The notes below the pieces were generated by a model. It was not told the DNA's origin and did not search any database. It saw only the letters and a list, made by a program, of their open reading frames with translations. Positions 40,827 through 53,539 of a stretch of 64,000 bases of DNA are shown here, one piece after another. Source of the stretch: Armigeres subalbatus (Eukaryota; Arthropoda; Insecta; Diptera; Culicidae); assembly GCF_024139115.2 (NCBI RefSeq), contig NW_026942657.1:124001-188000 (forward strand), read 5' to 3'. A program made the position numbers and the translations under genes. How positions within the stretch are numbered: position 1 is the stretch's first letter; every line of letters begins with the position of its first letter.

Positions 40827-42170
40827 ATGGTAACTCTATACAAAGCATTGCTGATAAGCTTGGTAAAGTTCTTCAATTACTGAATGAATCAAATATTTAT
40901 TTATAAATTTATATAATTTCAGGTTGTAATTGTGGACCTTAGTCATATTCATGCTAATGATCAATATTTCCAGCTCAATTCACCATCCGGTAAGCACAGT
41001 AACTAATAATAATTTATTATTTATATATTTATAATTAATATCTAGTTCAAATTCGAGTCCATGACAGTTGGATTTGTGATGCGATGAAAGAAAATAATTA
41101 AGCTTATTAAAACTTTTCCAGGTACGTACAATTACGGATACCCCTTGACACCGAAAGGCAATTTTCATCATGAGCGTCGTGATCAGAATGACGTTACGTA
41201 CGGCTGTTACGGCTATGTCGACCCTAAAAAAAGGCTCCACGTGACACACTACATATCAGACCGGATGGGCTACCGCGTTGTGGAACCAAATAAGCCTCTC
41301 ATCGTATTCCTAACGGATCGTATTTCGTTGCAAGCATTCCTGCTTCCTAAAGGATGTGGGCTACTTCCTGCAAACAGTCCAAGTAACTCAGGACCGGAGC
41401 TCATCTACAAGCCTCCGGGTATCACTAATTGGACCACCAAACGACCATCAACGACAACGCCGATTAGCAGTACGACCAAGAAACCTGTTACTTCGCCTCC
41501 ATGCTCGTGTTCACAAGCGACAACGACGGAACCTTCACCCGTATATACAATTGGAACTTCAAAACCACCATCAGCAACAGTTGGGCATTCAACCACGCCA
41601 TCCACAATTACCCCTGCTCCTCAAACGACGACTACGCCAAAGCCATCAGGTTTTAGCACAAATAACTTAATCGACATGATTTCATTACTTACAGATTCTT
41701 ATCCTTCAGATCCCCTCATTGACGTCGACTTGAATGTCAACCTCTTGAAGCCGACCCAGTACATGTACCGGCCGAACGATCATCCAAACGAGCATATCCG
41801 CATCACCAGGGCGATCTCCAATGAAAACTCAACGCTTCCACGAATCTACTACGTCCCTTACCAGAACCACCGAGCGCCACCACCGGGTGTTCAATCAACA
41901 TCTCCTCCCGGCAATTGTGCTTACAATTACGGCTATCTCGGATTGGCACCGGTAATCTTTGTTCCAATCGGTGTGGCACAACCGCTTGGACTGGTGTCGC
42001 CGCATCTGACGGGAATTACTTTGCGGAAGTTTGCTATGAACGATGCGGGAAATTTAACGGTTACCGAAGTGCTGGACGACAAGGGCCAACCAATTCCGTT
42101 GGACTACTCCAATGCGCTTCGGGGCATCATCAACAGCGGCGATTTTGACTCGCTCAGACGTGGATGTTAA
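40827..42170 (+). CDS. Secreted cuticular-protein-like precursor with Ser/Thr/Pro-rich region, 383 residues
   Basis: Exons 40827-40862, 40923-40989 and 41122-42170 join in frame (1152 bases, stop TAA). Residues 1-23 are a signal peptide (MVTLYKALLISLVVIVDLSH then IHA). Residues 37-91 (YNYGYPLTPKGNFHHE, VTYGCYGYVDPKKRLHVTHY, GYRVVEPN) resemble the Rebers-Riddiford chitin-binding region, with G-x-Y-x-Y-D-P and a final GYRV. The consensus spacing is loose. About 139-209 is a Thr/Ser/Pro-rich stretch, likely O-glycosylated. The C-terminal 130 residues contain GLAPVIFVPIGVAQ and LTVTEVLDDKGQPIPLDYS and look conserved but unassigned. Likely an extracellular matrix or cuticle component. AATAAA is at 42222. 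Confidence 0.82.
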
Positions 42171-42221
42171 CTATTCGAAGGGCAATTAAAATATGATAAT
42201 ATTATTGTAAAATTATATGAA

Positions 42222-42227
42222 AATAAA
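42222..42227 (+). terminator. Polyadenylation signal of the cuticular-protein-like gene
   Basis: AATAAA 52 bases after the stop codon in an A/T-rich 3' UTR. Confidence 0.65.
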
Positions 42228-42239
42228 ATATTGGATTCC

Positions 42240-43550
42240 TAATATTTTCATGCTGCACCACAAAATTGAACTGAGAGAACCGTATCACAATAGGTGGAAT
42301 ACTTGATTGAGTTAGCATAAGGTTCAATCTGTAGTGTCTACTCGAAGGTTAACTAAATATGTTGAAAGAGATACGTTGTGAGGTAGAGATCGGAGAGAGG
42401 TGTGAGCGTGAGAAAGATTAGGCTCAGGTTTCTGAAGTCGAGAAGAAAGCGAATAAATCAGCTCTGTTCAGACCATCAATTTAGAAAGGTTTACTTTTCT
42501 TGTGCTAGCTGAATCCGAAACCAAGAACTTTTCACAATCCAACTACTGTTGAGTCTAATTGCAATTACTGATATTGTCGGCGTAGCACCAAGTTAGAATT
42601 CGGAAGTCGGGACTTCTGTACCGAACTTTCTTCCGAAGTTTTATTTGTCAAACTAATTGATGCGTTGTTTAGCGCATCTTTAGGCGAATCCAGCGCACTA
42701 CTTCCGAAGTTGGGAAAGTGTCCTGTATCTGGAGAAAAATCCAACTTCGGTATAAAAAGCGGTAAATTTTTTTTCCGGATAGACAATAATACGAGAAGAA
42801 TTTACATCAAGTCAGCCCAGCAGAAGATGGCTTTGTGCCATTTATTGAATTCAGATATATGCAACTGTAACTGTATCATAATTCATTATGATGAGAATAT
42901 ATTCAGCGATTTTTGAACCAACATTTGTTTGTCGTTCATTTGTTTACATCCAACTGACCTTATGTGGTCTTATTGAATAACTTAATGCTAGTTTATAATT
43001 GCATTGAAATTTGATACGTTACAATAACTTACACATTAACACCCAAACAATTATTATCAGCTTCCTTACATTACAAGTAATCAATATTCTTTCGGCAGAA
43101 AAAGGGACCGAACTGATAAAAAAAACGAAGCGGACACTAGACTAGACCCAGAATCGGAAAATGGTTAATCGAACGAAATAAAATAAAGAGAGTAGCTACT
43201 AGTTGAACGTTTTTTTCACACGAGAACTCCTTTTGGAATGAACAACGGAAACAAAACCAAACCTAAGTGTTGGCAATTGACCTTGGTAAAAAAGATGGGC
43301 ACAGTCGCTGTTAAGGTGCATCAGTGTTCACCCTTTCAGGACGACCTTTTTACATGGATTCAACGTACAGATTTGGGTTTTCCGCCCGATCCTGCATAGT
43401 ATAGAAAGAACTGAAAAGGTGTAAACATATTTTTTTCAGTTGTCCTAGGCCCTCCAAACTGTTCTGGAGTCCATCAGAGAATATCTCTAAGAACAAAATG
43501 TCCAAGAAAGAGATTATGTTCAAAAATATATATGTGATCATTAGATGGAA
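42240..43550. other. Intergenic block without a supported gene
   Basis: Short open frames at 42565-42916 and 43350-43541 carry no recognisable motif. No repeat boundary was identified. Confidence 0.3.
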
Positions 43551-43553
43551 TTA

Positions 43554-44219
43554 CCGTGCGGGACCGAAATCCGTACAGCATCGAAATCCGTCCACCTCAT
43601 GAGATATCAATAAATTAAAGGGGGTTAAAGGCAATTAATGTAGAAATAATTAATCGTATCCTGTTCAGATTCTTGGCAGTAAGCTTTTAGGGCATAGAAT
43701 TGCAAAGAAGGCTTTGAAATTAAAGCAACAAAAATCAAAAACTAATCTCCACCCACCAAACGCGGAGTTTGTGCCGCCATTTTGTTTTCGGGTAGAGTAT
43801 AATTGCACTAAAAGTAACTTTGTTTTTATTGCTTATTGCAAATCATTACATAAGATCAGGGGAATACAAATCGAAGGGATCGCTTCTCAAGGTGCGTATC
43901 GAACTATTTACAGTGGTAGTTCAGTCAATCAGACTGTTTCAATTCAAATATTTAGTTAAAAAATAGCTGTACGGATTTTGATCCTTTGATTCGAAATCCG
44001 TCCACGGTGGACGGATTTCGAGTCAGGAGTAGTTGATTTAATTCATTATTTTATCATGTTTTTCGTAGTTTTTAATGAGTTAATGTGAAACAGTTCAAAA
44101 GTAGAAGCCTCCATGCTCCTGTGTTGATGACAAATGTTTTATTTACATTCGATTTCTATTTTCTAATGACTTTTTCATATACTAAGGTGCTTAAGTGTAC
44201 GGATTTCGATGCCCCACGG
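43554..44219. mobile_element. 666-bp TIR element with CGAAATCCGTCCAC iterons, TA duplication
   Basis: CCGTGCGGGACCGAAATCCGTAC and the inverse of GTACGGATTTCGATGCCCCACGG form the ends, bounded by TA (43552-43553, 44220-44221). The word CGAAATCCGT recurs near both ends and at 43592. At 43992-44020 it forms a 29-bp palindrome (14-bp arms, 1-base centre). The 81-codon frame at 43714-43959 inside shows no motif. Non-autonomous. Confidence 0.8.
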
Positions 44220-44701
44220 TATTGAGTTTTGAATTATTGTCACCTATTTCAGGGTGGCCAAAACGGCCAGGAGTTCAGAGCATACGATCTACCCGATCAA
44301 CCGAGTCCTGAACGATGTATCCATACATTGCTAAACATCCCAGCAGTTCCATTGAGCCGATAGGATTTCACTCGTTACTTTTACAAACTACTGCAGACCT
44401 TTTAGGTTGTGGTGCTCGGATCGCGGGCAACAGGGACTATGTCCAAGGGCTTGACAATCCCTCCCCAGGCCATCTGCGAGTTGTGGTGCCTGCATAGGAT
44501 GTGGTGAGGTTTGGAAGTGGGCTCTGTTAAACTTCTATAAAAAGCTGCATGTATCCGCAAGTAGGCTCCGCCAAAGCGACCGTGTGCCGCTCAAAGCGCA
44601 CAAGCCCAAGTCCTGGTGTTAGGTGGGACGCTAAACAGCCCTGACACGACGGCCCTCCGACGAGACAGGAGATTTGCGCAGGCCCAATAAGCCGTCTTTA
44701 A

Positions 44702-45641
44702 GGTTCAAATGTCATACAGCAAATCGACTTCTTTTTCTTGCTGTTCGCTTCTTTTTTTTGCGAAGAGCCTACTCATTCGCTCAGATCTGATTTTGAACAA
44801 AGTACACAAACATTTCATAAGGTATCAAACTCTATATATTTCCACACAATATTAACGTCCTTTTCAATACCTGTACAGCGCATAGATTATGGCGATATGC
44901 ATAAACAACCTCAAAAATGCATCTGAGATTGATTTGATGTGCATCCTTCTCCTAATTACACAATTTTCTACATGCATTTTACATGAATGTAAAATCATGA
45001 TGCAGTTGACTACCTTCTCAAATGTTCGTCAAGATTTAATGGATTGTTTACATGACCATATGATCGGTCTTCTCTCTGTGTACATGAAAAGTGATGCCGT
45101 TTTAGCAGCACTACATTATCAACACTTGAATTATGAAAAAATAAATAACCTGCGTTGCTTATGAATGCTTGCGTTTTCACAGTTCTAGCTCACATCCAAT
45201 ATTTAGTGTCAAAATATAGCATGAAAAGCAACATTTTCATAGATTATTGCATGATGTTTACGTAAATATTCGAGAAAACAAGCATAATATATAGAACAAA
45301 TCAACACGCAACACTGAACGATGATTTTCGAGTATCTGCAAAGTATAAGAGAGCGTGAGAGTAAATCGACGGTTTCCCCTCCTGGAAAAATATTTTTTCA
45401 ACTTTGCAATATTTTCTGCAAAATGCAGTTTTCCAAATAATATTACGAAATTCATCCAAATGAAGCATCCCACGGATGTATTGAAGTCACCACTATGTGT
45501 TGATGTAGTTTTAACACGAGAATGCTTCCCCGATTAAGCTGGGGAATGCAATTTCTCCTCGGTGGGCGGATTTTTTCCTGGGGGTGGTATAAGCACGTGG
45601 CTGGTTTTCTTGTCAATGACTGGATTACGGTAATTTGGGCC
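44702..45641. mobile_element. 940-bp element with TTAA duplication in the RTE leader
   Basis: TTAA borders both sides (44698-44701, 45642-45645), and removal rejoins RTE leader sequence (GCCGTCTTTAA/AAACAACC). The ends GGTTCAAAT and the inverse of TTTGGGCC are only weakly inverted. ORFs inside (44738-45164) show no family. TTAA duplication is used by piggyBac and Kolobok; no transposase was seen. Confidence 0.65.
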
Positions 45642-46547
45642 TTAAAAACAACCATTACGAACGAAGATAATACGACTCGATACAATCGGCAACGACCTAG
45701 GTGACGAATAAAAGATCACGATTGGAAGCTTGTAACATGGAACTGCAAGTCGCTAGGCTTCGCAGGTGGCGAAAGGATAATCTACGATGAATTACATCCC
45801 CGCAACTTCGACGTCGAGCGCTGCAAGGAATCTGCTGAACAGGACAGAAAGTGTGGAAAAGCGGGCTTCGAGCGGCTACCTTCTACTAGAGGTGTGCGCC
45901 GCCGCGCCACGGCGCCGACATTTTTGCAATTTGTTACGCCGCTGATCTATAATTTTTCACGCCGATTTAAATTTGAAGAAGTCCGCAAAATTTTCAGTGG
46001 AAATTCCGAATAATTTTCTGATAGATCTCTACAATGTTGAAACTCCAGAGAATGTTTCGTGAAGATACCAATGGTTTCCATGAAAGTTCCATACAAAGCT
46101 CTTCCAAGAAAAGCTCTCCGTAAAAGCTAAGAAAAACTTCGTGAGAAAATTGCAAAGGATTTCCCGCTGGAATTTAAAAAAACGAATTTATATGAGAATC
46201 TCTTCAGGGTTTTCACGGGAAGTTGTTCGAAATTTCTACAGGAAATTTTCGGAACGTACACGGAAAGTTCTTATTGGGTTTCTGTTGAGTATTCTTTGAA
46301 ATTTACACAGAAAATTATGACTGGTAAAAAGGATGCTTTAACGTTGACTTTGTCCATCTAGATTATTGAGGACGGCTAGGTGTTTTATCCATTTTAAGAG
46401 TGATTTTTTCGCAGGGAGAACGGTTAGTTTGGCATAGCCAACTATAAAACAACGGAAAAATGCTCGGAATTTTGAAGATTTTTTTTTTTGATTTCTTCAG
46501 AAAGTTTTTTCTATTTTCGATAAGAAATTCTTGAGAAATTCCATTGA

Positions 46548-47798
46548 CCGAAAGCGACGACGACCGAGCTGGTTATTTGGTCGAAAAATCCGTTTGCCCT
46601 AGCAGGTGGTCTGGCCAAAACGATCGTTGGCCAAAAATGCCGTTTAGCCGAAATGGTTTTTTGACAGAATGGTGCATTCGAACAAAAATGTCATTTGGTC
46701 CAACGGATCATACGGCCAAATATCAATGACTGAACCTCGGACTGAACGGGTAATATGGTCAAAAATGGCCACTCGTTTGGCGAAATAGACTTTTTGTCAA
46801 TTAACCATTGTACAAAATTCCGTAGCCTCTCTATTTTTAAGTCGATACAGGCCCTTAGGTCAAAAGACATCTAGCCAAGTACCATTTAGCAAAACTAAAC
46901 GTTTAACGGAAACTGTTATCAGGTCAAGGTGGTTTGTCCGAAAATGTAGTTTGGCTGAAAGCATTAGGAAAATTTGGCCGGACTTGTAAAAAGTTGTTTG
47001 CCCTAACAGGTAATTTGGCTGAAAATGCCATTCGGCTGAAAATTGTCATTTGGCAGAAAAGCCCCGTCCTACCTGCAAACTTCTTTGAAAAGTGTCATTC
47101 GGATCAATTGATCATTTTCCCAAATAGACGATCAACCGAATAGGTCATTTGACAAAAAAAGTTCGTTCGGGCGGAAGGGTTGTTTTGCAGAAAGGACATT
47201 TTCGGGCTAAATGGCAATTTCTATACCAAAGAGCATTTTTGGTCAAATGAACTATTTGATTAAACGATTTTCGGTTAAACGATTTTTTCAACCAAATTAA
47301 CAGTTCGGCTGAATGTCCATTTTGGCATTTTTGGTCAAACCATTTTCGACCTGAAAACAGTTTCGGATAAACGTTCAATTCGGCTAATGAGATTTGGGGA
47401 GATTACTTTTGACTTAAAGGCCAGTATCGACTTGAAAAGTACAGGTTTCGAAATTTCTTTCAACGGTCGTTTGACAAAAAGGCCTTTTCAATGTAAATGT
47501 CAAACGGATGTATATTTTTTACTTAATTACCCGGTCATTTTTTATATTTTCGGTTATGCAGTCTGATTTATTAAAAAAAATTTGCCCAACGTTTCGACAT
47601 CGGTGTCTTCTTCAGGGAAAAAAAATTATTGCTCTTTGTTGAGTATGATGGGTGTTCAACAACTGCTAATTACCCGTTCAGTTATTGACATTTGGCCGTA
47701 TGACCTGTTGACCCAAATGATATTTTCTGCCAAATGACCCATTCTGTCCAAACGGCATTTTCGGGCCTATTCGGCCAATTTACCAGTTCGGTCGTAGG
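46548..47798. repeat. Foldback element made of degenerate TTTGGCCGAAA words
   Basis: The ends CGACGACCGAGCTGGTTATT and the inverse of AATTTACCAGTTCGGTCGTA match. Inner inverted pairs include CATACGGCCAAATATCAATGACTGAAC and its counterpart at about 47675-47710. Between them, words such as TTGGCCGAAAATG and CATTTGGTC recur every 15-30 bases on both strands. This makes it a loose iterated repeat rather than coding DNA. Confidence 0.7.
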
Positions 47799-48049
47799 GG
47801 TGCTGGGGGTAAATTGGACACCCTAAGTACTACTGCTGTTTATCAAGTGGCTATCAAGAAATAGCATTGTTTAAGGCAGGTGTGTTGAAGCTTATCTTAT
47901 TGGTTGACAAAGCCTGTTGTGAAAAAAAAATGAAAAAAATATTTAAATATGTTATTTTGATCATTTAAAATTAGTCCAAAACAGTTCAATTTTGTTTTGG
48001 GCGGGGTAAAATGGTCAGGCGGTGGGGTAAAGTGAACAATATTGTAAAC

Positions 48050-48310
48050 TAGTTGACCCGGCAGACGTTGTCCTGCACAGTAGGCGAGAATGTGCGTTCC
48101 GAACTGCCCATGCAAAATTCGTATAGGAATCACAATTTTAGTTATTCACGGTTTGCTCAACTTTACTCTAAATTTTCGCGTTAGGAAATATCATATAAAC
48201 CCGTCGGAAACTGTAACGAATGTTTCTGCTGAAGAAATGAAAAAAATTCATCCAGCCGTTTTTGAGTTACGCGGATACGAACACAGACCATTTCATTTTT
48301 AAATATAAGA
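48050..48310 (+). repeat. Likely 3' end of an unidentified dispersed element
   Basis: GACCCGGCAGACGTTGTCCT at the start and CAGCCGTTTTTGAGTTACGC with GATACGAACACAGACC near the end resemble conserved tails of dispersed mosquito repeats. Only this one copy is in the window, so the assignment rests on recollection and is weak. Confidence 0.35.
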
Positions 48311-49006
48311 TGAAGCAAATAAGTCGATAAAAATATTTCAAACCAAATACATATTCTTAATAATATTCAAAATGTTACCTGACAGGTATGAACCCTTCGT
48401 TTTATCACAGACAAGCAGACGTACCGGGCTTGGTCAAAATGATAAGCCCGGTTTTTTTTTTCAATATTCAGTTGACCATTGCCTAGTGAAATATTACCAG
48501 GTTTTTTTTTTGGTTTGGCATGGTCCGGCAGGAAATTCATCTAGCTTTGAAAAACGGATTAAGAATCATGCTCTGGCCGCAGGAGAAATTTCCGGATTAT
48601 TTGAGGGCATGTCAAAAATGCTAGATTTTGTATGCCTATATTATTAAAATGAATGAAACGTTGGCTCCTCTGCCGTAATCTGGAAATTGGAATCGTCATC
48701 GTAAAATGTACTGAGAAAATCACATAAGAAAGGTCAAAAAAGCACTTTAGGGGAATAGATCGCATATTTTCTACCATTATGCATGTTTTTGCATTAATTA
48801 CTATGCATTGCCACCATTCTCGAAGACATTTTTTTTCGGTTTAGAATTTTTTTTCCAAGAGGGTACCCTTGGGTAAAAACAATGATTTTTCAATAATTTC
48901 GAAATGCAATGTCCGAACGGGCCAGTTTTCAATAGCAAACAATGCGACTACATTCCCCGTCGAATGCAACTTGTTGCAAGTAAATCGGGTAATGCTAAGT
49001 TCCAAA

Positions 49007-49291
49007 TGACCATTGCGGTAAGACGCGTGACTACAAAGCAAGACCATGCTGAGGGTGGCTGGGTTCGATTCCCGGTGCCGGTCTAGGCAATTTTCGGATT
49101 GGAAATTGTCTCGACTTCCCTGGGCATAAAAGTATTATCGTGCTAGCCTCATGATATACGAATGCAAAAATGGGAACCTTGCTTAGAAACCTCGCAGTTA
49201 ATAACTGTGGAAATGCTAAATGAACACTAAGCTGCGAGGCGGCTCTGACCCAGTGTGGGGATGTAATGCCAATAAGAAGAAGAAGAAGAAG
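49007..49291 (+). mobile_element. tRNA-derived SINE, plus strand, slightly 5'-truncated
   Basis: AAGTTCCAAA flanks it (48997-49006, 49292-49301). The body matches the SINE at 31345-31645: GCGGTAAGACGCG, B box GGGTTCGATTCCCGG, TCTAGGCAATTTTCGGATTG, GCTGCGAGGCGGCTCTG and an AAGAAG tail. The first bases of the tRNA-like head are missing. Confidence 0.88.
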
Positions 49292-49309
49292 AAGTTCCAA
49301 AAAGTGTGT

Positions 49310-49800
49310 CTACAAAATTTGTACCCATACACACATACATACACACACTTACAAACACACACACATACATACGCCTATACAGACATCACCTCGATTCGTC
49401 GAACTGAGTCGATCGGTATATAACACTATGAGTCTCCGCGCCTTCTATCAAAAGTTGTTTTTTGGAGTAGTTCCAGGACCGGATTTAGCCGGAAGGGGGC
49501 CCCGGGGCCGACGGCATGTGGAGGCCCCAAAATGTTCAAAAAAGGTTGGTTTTGGTACACAAGATTTGTGGGGGCCCGGGGCCACGGCCCCCCCATAAAT
49601 CCGGCCCTGAGTAGTTCTATAGCTTTTCGGTGCAACTTTGTTGTACGAGAAAGGCAAAAACTATTATCCATCAACCAGTTCCACTTCATAACAAGCCAAA
49701 TGAACGATGTGAACGATATTTTGGTTTAGAACTACTAACTCGGAGTTTTCATGGCTTAAATGCAACAGTGCCGAAATTACATCAAACTAGCATTTTGCAA
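49310..49800 (+). repeat. Dispersed repeat beginning with a CA-rich microsatellite, split by a hAT MITE
   Basis: CACACATACATACACACAC at 49329-49380 leads into CACCTCGATTCGTCGAACTG and TATATAACACTATGAGTCTC. After the MITE it continues with CAACTTTGTTGTACGAGAAA. It appears to be part of a longer dispersed family; no ORF. Confidence 0.5.
49474..49609. mobile_element. 136-bp hAT MITE with 8-bp duplication
   Basis: CAGGACCGGATTTAG and CATAAATCCGGCCCTG are inverted ends. AGTAGTTC flanks both exactly (49466-49473, 49610-49617). The interior is GC-rich (GGGGGCCCCGGGGCC). A textbook non-autonomous hAT insertion. Confidence 0.88.
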
Positions 49801-50046
49801 AAGCGCGCAAAATTTTACTAAAATCTAGCTGTTAAATAGATATTTCATGATTTCAAATAGCTCGGAGAGCATGGAATGCTTGATTTATGGTGTAGAATGG
49901 AAAATAATACGAAAAATGCATAAACAGGGGATAAACAAGCCGTTACCCATCTTACCCCGCTTATTCACTTTACCTCCGCTACCCCTATGTCGCTTTCGAC
50001 CGGATGTCGCTTTCGACCAATAGAATTTCCCAAGAATTTCTTTTTC

Positions 50047-50322
50047 ACAATGCACTATTCGTTCAATAACTGCAATATGTTTTCGTTTCAGTTAGCGTAT
50101 GCCGTTCGATAACTGCGACGCATTCTTGACGTCAAACAATTTACAGACGACGTCAGATGCAATAGAAGTGTACCTGATTATACAAAGTAATGCAGATCAT
50201 CGACTTTGACATCGTTTTGAAGTTCAGCTGTCAGATTACTGCAAAACTTATGTAACTATCGAATTGCAGTTAAAAGGATTGCAGTTAAAAGACTTTCAGT
50301 TATCGAACGTCTACTGTACAAG
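50047..50322. mobile_element. MITE-like sequence with GTTCAATAACTG / CAGTTATCGAAC ends
   Basis: CACTATTCGTTCAATAACTG on the left partly matches the inverse of CAGTTATCGAACGTCTACTG on the right. A second inner pair, TTCGATAACTGC and GCAGTTAAAAG, is present. The target duplication is unclear. Confidence 0.45.
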
Positions 50323-50343
50323 GAATTTTCGATAGAAATTCAA

Positions 50344-52509
50344 TAATTTCGAACAATTTTCCGTTGAATTCCAAAGATTTTTTTATTGAAATCTACATTT
50401 TGAACAATCCTCCGCAGAAATTCTAAAGAAGTTTCCTTCAAACTTACGGAGAATTTCTCGTGAAAAATACAGACAATTTTTCTTGTAAACTCCTTAGAAT
50501 CTCCCGCGGAAATTCTTAAGAATTTACTGTTTTATCGTTGGCCATGTCAAACTAGCCGTCTTAATTATTCTGGACTGAGAAAGTCAACGTTAAAACAACC
50601 ATTCTACCATCCGCACCCTCCTGCAATTATTAAGGCTGTTGTGCAAATTTCAAAGAATACTCAAAAGAAACATTCCGTGAATTTCCGAAGATTTTCCTAT
50701 AGAAGTTAAGAATAATTTTTCGTGGAAATTATGAAGTTCCTCATGTAAATTGCGACGTATTTTCTGCTAAAATTCCAAACAATTTTATTTGGAAATTCCA
50801 AAGAGCTTATCTTGGTAATTCCAAAGATTTCTCCAAACTTCAAAGTAATTCCTGTGGAAAATCCGAAGATAGGGTAAATCACTACTTGGGCCTATGGACC
50901 CGGTTCCCGGCTCACTGCACAGAAAACTAATGATTTATACTGTTTGGAAGCCGTAGGTTTATGATTGATAATTTTTTTAAAGTCTCCCATTTATTTTTCA
51001 CAATACTCAATATTTTTCAATCACTTGTTTTACTCCTAATTGATCCAATTGTAGAAAATAAAAATGTAGATTTCAAAATCTCGCCTCCGATGCCACACCA
51101 CTGAAAAACCTGAGTGATTTTTTTTCCACTTTTTACAAAATGGTATCATCAAATAAACACCTACCTGAAAATCGTCCTAGTGTTCGTTACAATCAGTGCT
51201 TCAAACTTTTAATCACCACACCATAATGCTTAAGACACGCACTTCAATCTAATAACTAGAACGTATCATTAAAACTTATGTTAACATAATTAGAATACAT
51301 TTAAAAATATATTCTCAAACCGAACAAAAAATCACCTCGGCCCAAAAACTTCTAGCCGCACCGTGCTGCCAAAAGGCCAGGAGACTGAAAATGATCCTTC
51401 ATCGTTAATAGGAAAACTGTCTAATTTCGAACAATTTTCCGTTGAATTCCAAAGATTTTTGTTTTGTGAAATCTACATTTTGAACAATCCTCCGCAGAAA
51501 TTCTAAAGAAGTTTCCTTCAAACTTACGGAGAATTTCTCGTGAAAAATACAGACAATTTTTCTTGTAAACTCCTTAGAATCTCCCGCGGAAATTCTTAAG
51601 AATTTACTGTTTTATCGTTGGCCATGTCAAACTAGCCGTCCTAATTATTCTAGACTGAGAAAGTCAACGTTAAAACAACCATTCTACCATCCGCACTCTC
51701 TTGCAATTATTAAGATTGTTGTGCAAATTTCAAAGAATACTCAATAGAAACTTTCCGAAGTTTGTGAATTTCCGAAGATCTTCCTGTAGAAGTTAAATAT
51801 ATTTTTTCGTGAAAATTCTGAAGTTCATCATATAAATTGCGACGAATTTTCTGCTGAAATTCCAAACAATTTTATTTGGAAATTCCAAAGAGCTTATCTT
51901 GGTAATTCCAAAGATTTCTCCAAACTTCAAAGTAATTCCCGTGGAAAATCCGAAGATAGGGTAAATCACTACTTGGGCCTATGGACCCGGTTCCCGGCTC
52001 ACTGCACAGAAAACTAATGATTTATACTGTTTGGAAGCCGTAGGTTTATGATTGATAATTTTTAAAAAGTCTCCCATTTATTTTTCACAATACTCAATAT
52101 TTTTCAATCACTTGTTTTACTCCTAATTGATCCAATTGTAGAAAATAAAAATGTAGATTTCAAAATCTCGCTCTCCGATGCCACACCACTGAAAACCTGA
52201 GTGATTTTTTCCACTTTTACAAAATGGTATCATCAAATAAACACCTACCTGAAAATCGTCCTAGTGTTCGTTACAATCAGTGCTTCAAACTTTTAATCAC
52301 CACACCATAATGCTTAAGACACGCACTTCAATCTAATAACTAGAACGTATCATTAAAACTTATGTTAACATAATTAGAATACATTTAAAAATATATTCTC
52401 AAACCGAACAAAAAATCACCTCGGCCCAAAAACTTCTAGCCGCACCGTGCTGCCAAAAGGCCAGGAGACTGAAAATGATCCTTCATCGTTAATAGGAAAA
52501 CTGTCTAAT
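50344..52509. repeat. Tandem duplication, two direct copies of about 1.08 kb
   Basis: Copy 1 starts at 50344 and copy 2 at 51422 (TAATTTCGAACAATTTTCCG). Copy 2 ends at 52509 (CTGTCTAAT). The copies are near identical, with small indels, for example in the T runs near 50380/51460 and 51117/52196. Each begins with degenerate TTCC/GGAA repeats, then GGGTAAATCACTACTTGGGC, and ends AAAATGATCCTTCATCGTTA. There is no ORF. Confidence 0.92.
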
Positions 52510-53539
52510 ACGTTGACGATATCATGTTTTTTATAATTTTCTCGATTTCAAAAGGTGAAAAAAATATTGTTTTTAAGTATTTTAAAAAAAATTGGATGAG
52601 TAAATATATCTTCTCAACCAAATAAAAATGATTATGAATGATACCATCTGGCATCTTGTTGTCGTGGAACGTGCATATTTTTGTTTACGTCGCATTTTCT
52701 ACCGTCCCTAGAGAGAATGAGAGAAAAATGTTGAGAGATTGAGTGAAATTTTGCTTAGGCCGGGAACTGGTTTTATGATATGCCGGAATGGCAATCGCTA
52801 TGACTGAAATGAGTGCTGCACTTTGTTAATTTAAATCAAATAAAAGCTTTTTTGAACGATGTTTAGCACGAATAGCTATTTTTTAAACAGAAGGGAACCC
52901 CAATGCAGTATTATACAGCCCACAAAATTCAGGAAAAGTTGCTTCCTGTCCTAAATATCAATTGAATAATGCAGTCGTGCGCATGTTAGGCCGGGAATGG
53001 GGTAAGAAACCCTAATTTCCAAATTTTAGAACAACTTATTGAATTTTCTGGAGAAGGTCATTAGATTTTTCATGCGAAATTCAAAAGATTCATCTTTTAA
53101 TGTTATGCAAATATTCCGAAAAAATGCCAAAAAAAAAAATTAAAACGTAATAAAAAAAATCGCCACGCCGATTCACGACGCCGGCTAAAACGGCTGCCGC
53201 CGACGAATATACACTCAAAATAATCAACACATTAATAGTACGTGAAAAATCACGTAGCCACTAAATTACCTTGACTAGAACTTTTTGAAATTAACCAAAA
53301 TAAACGATATGATTTACGTGAATTTCACTTCACTGAAGCATAAGCTGAGAGAGAACCTCACTCAGCTTATTGTTTACATGTCAAAAGTTTTCATATGTCA
53401 AAACTTTTCACCACATCATTGCTGTGTATGAATTCATTATTTTTACTAATTCTAAATAGCGTGAATTAATTCATCGAGATTCATAAGGTATGTATTGCTT
53501 ATACAGATGCCCATGTTATTTTTGTGGCGATAATTGTAC

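Noticed and set aside
41356..41670. 104-codon plus-strand ORF inside the cuticular-protein-like gene
   Set aside because: Out-of-frame product of the Thr/Ser/Pro-coding repeats; the main frame has the signal peptide and splice-consistent structure.
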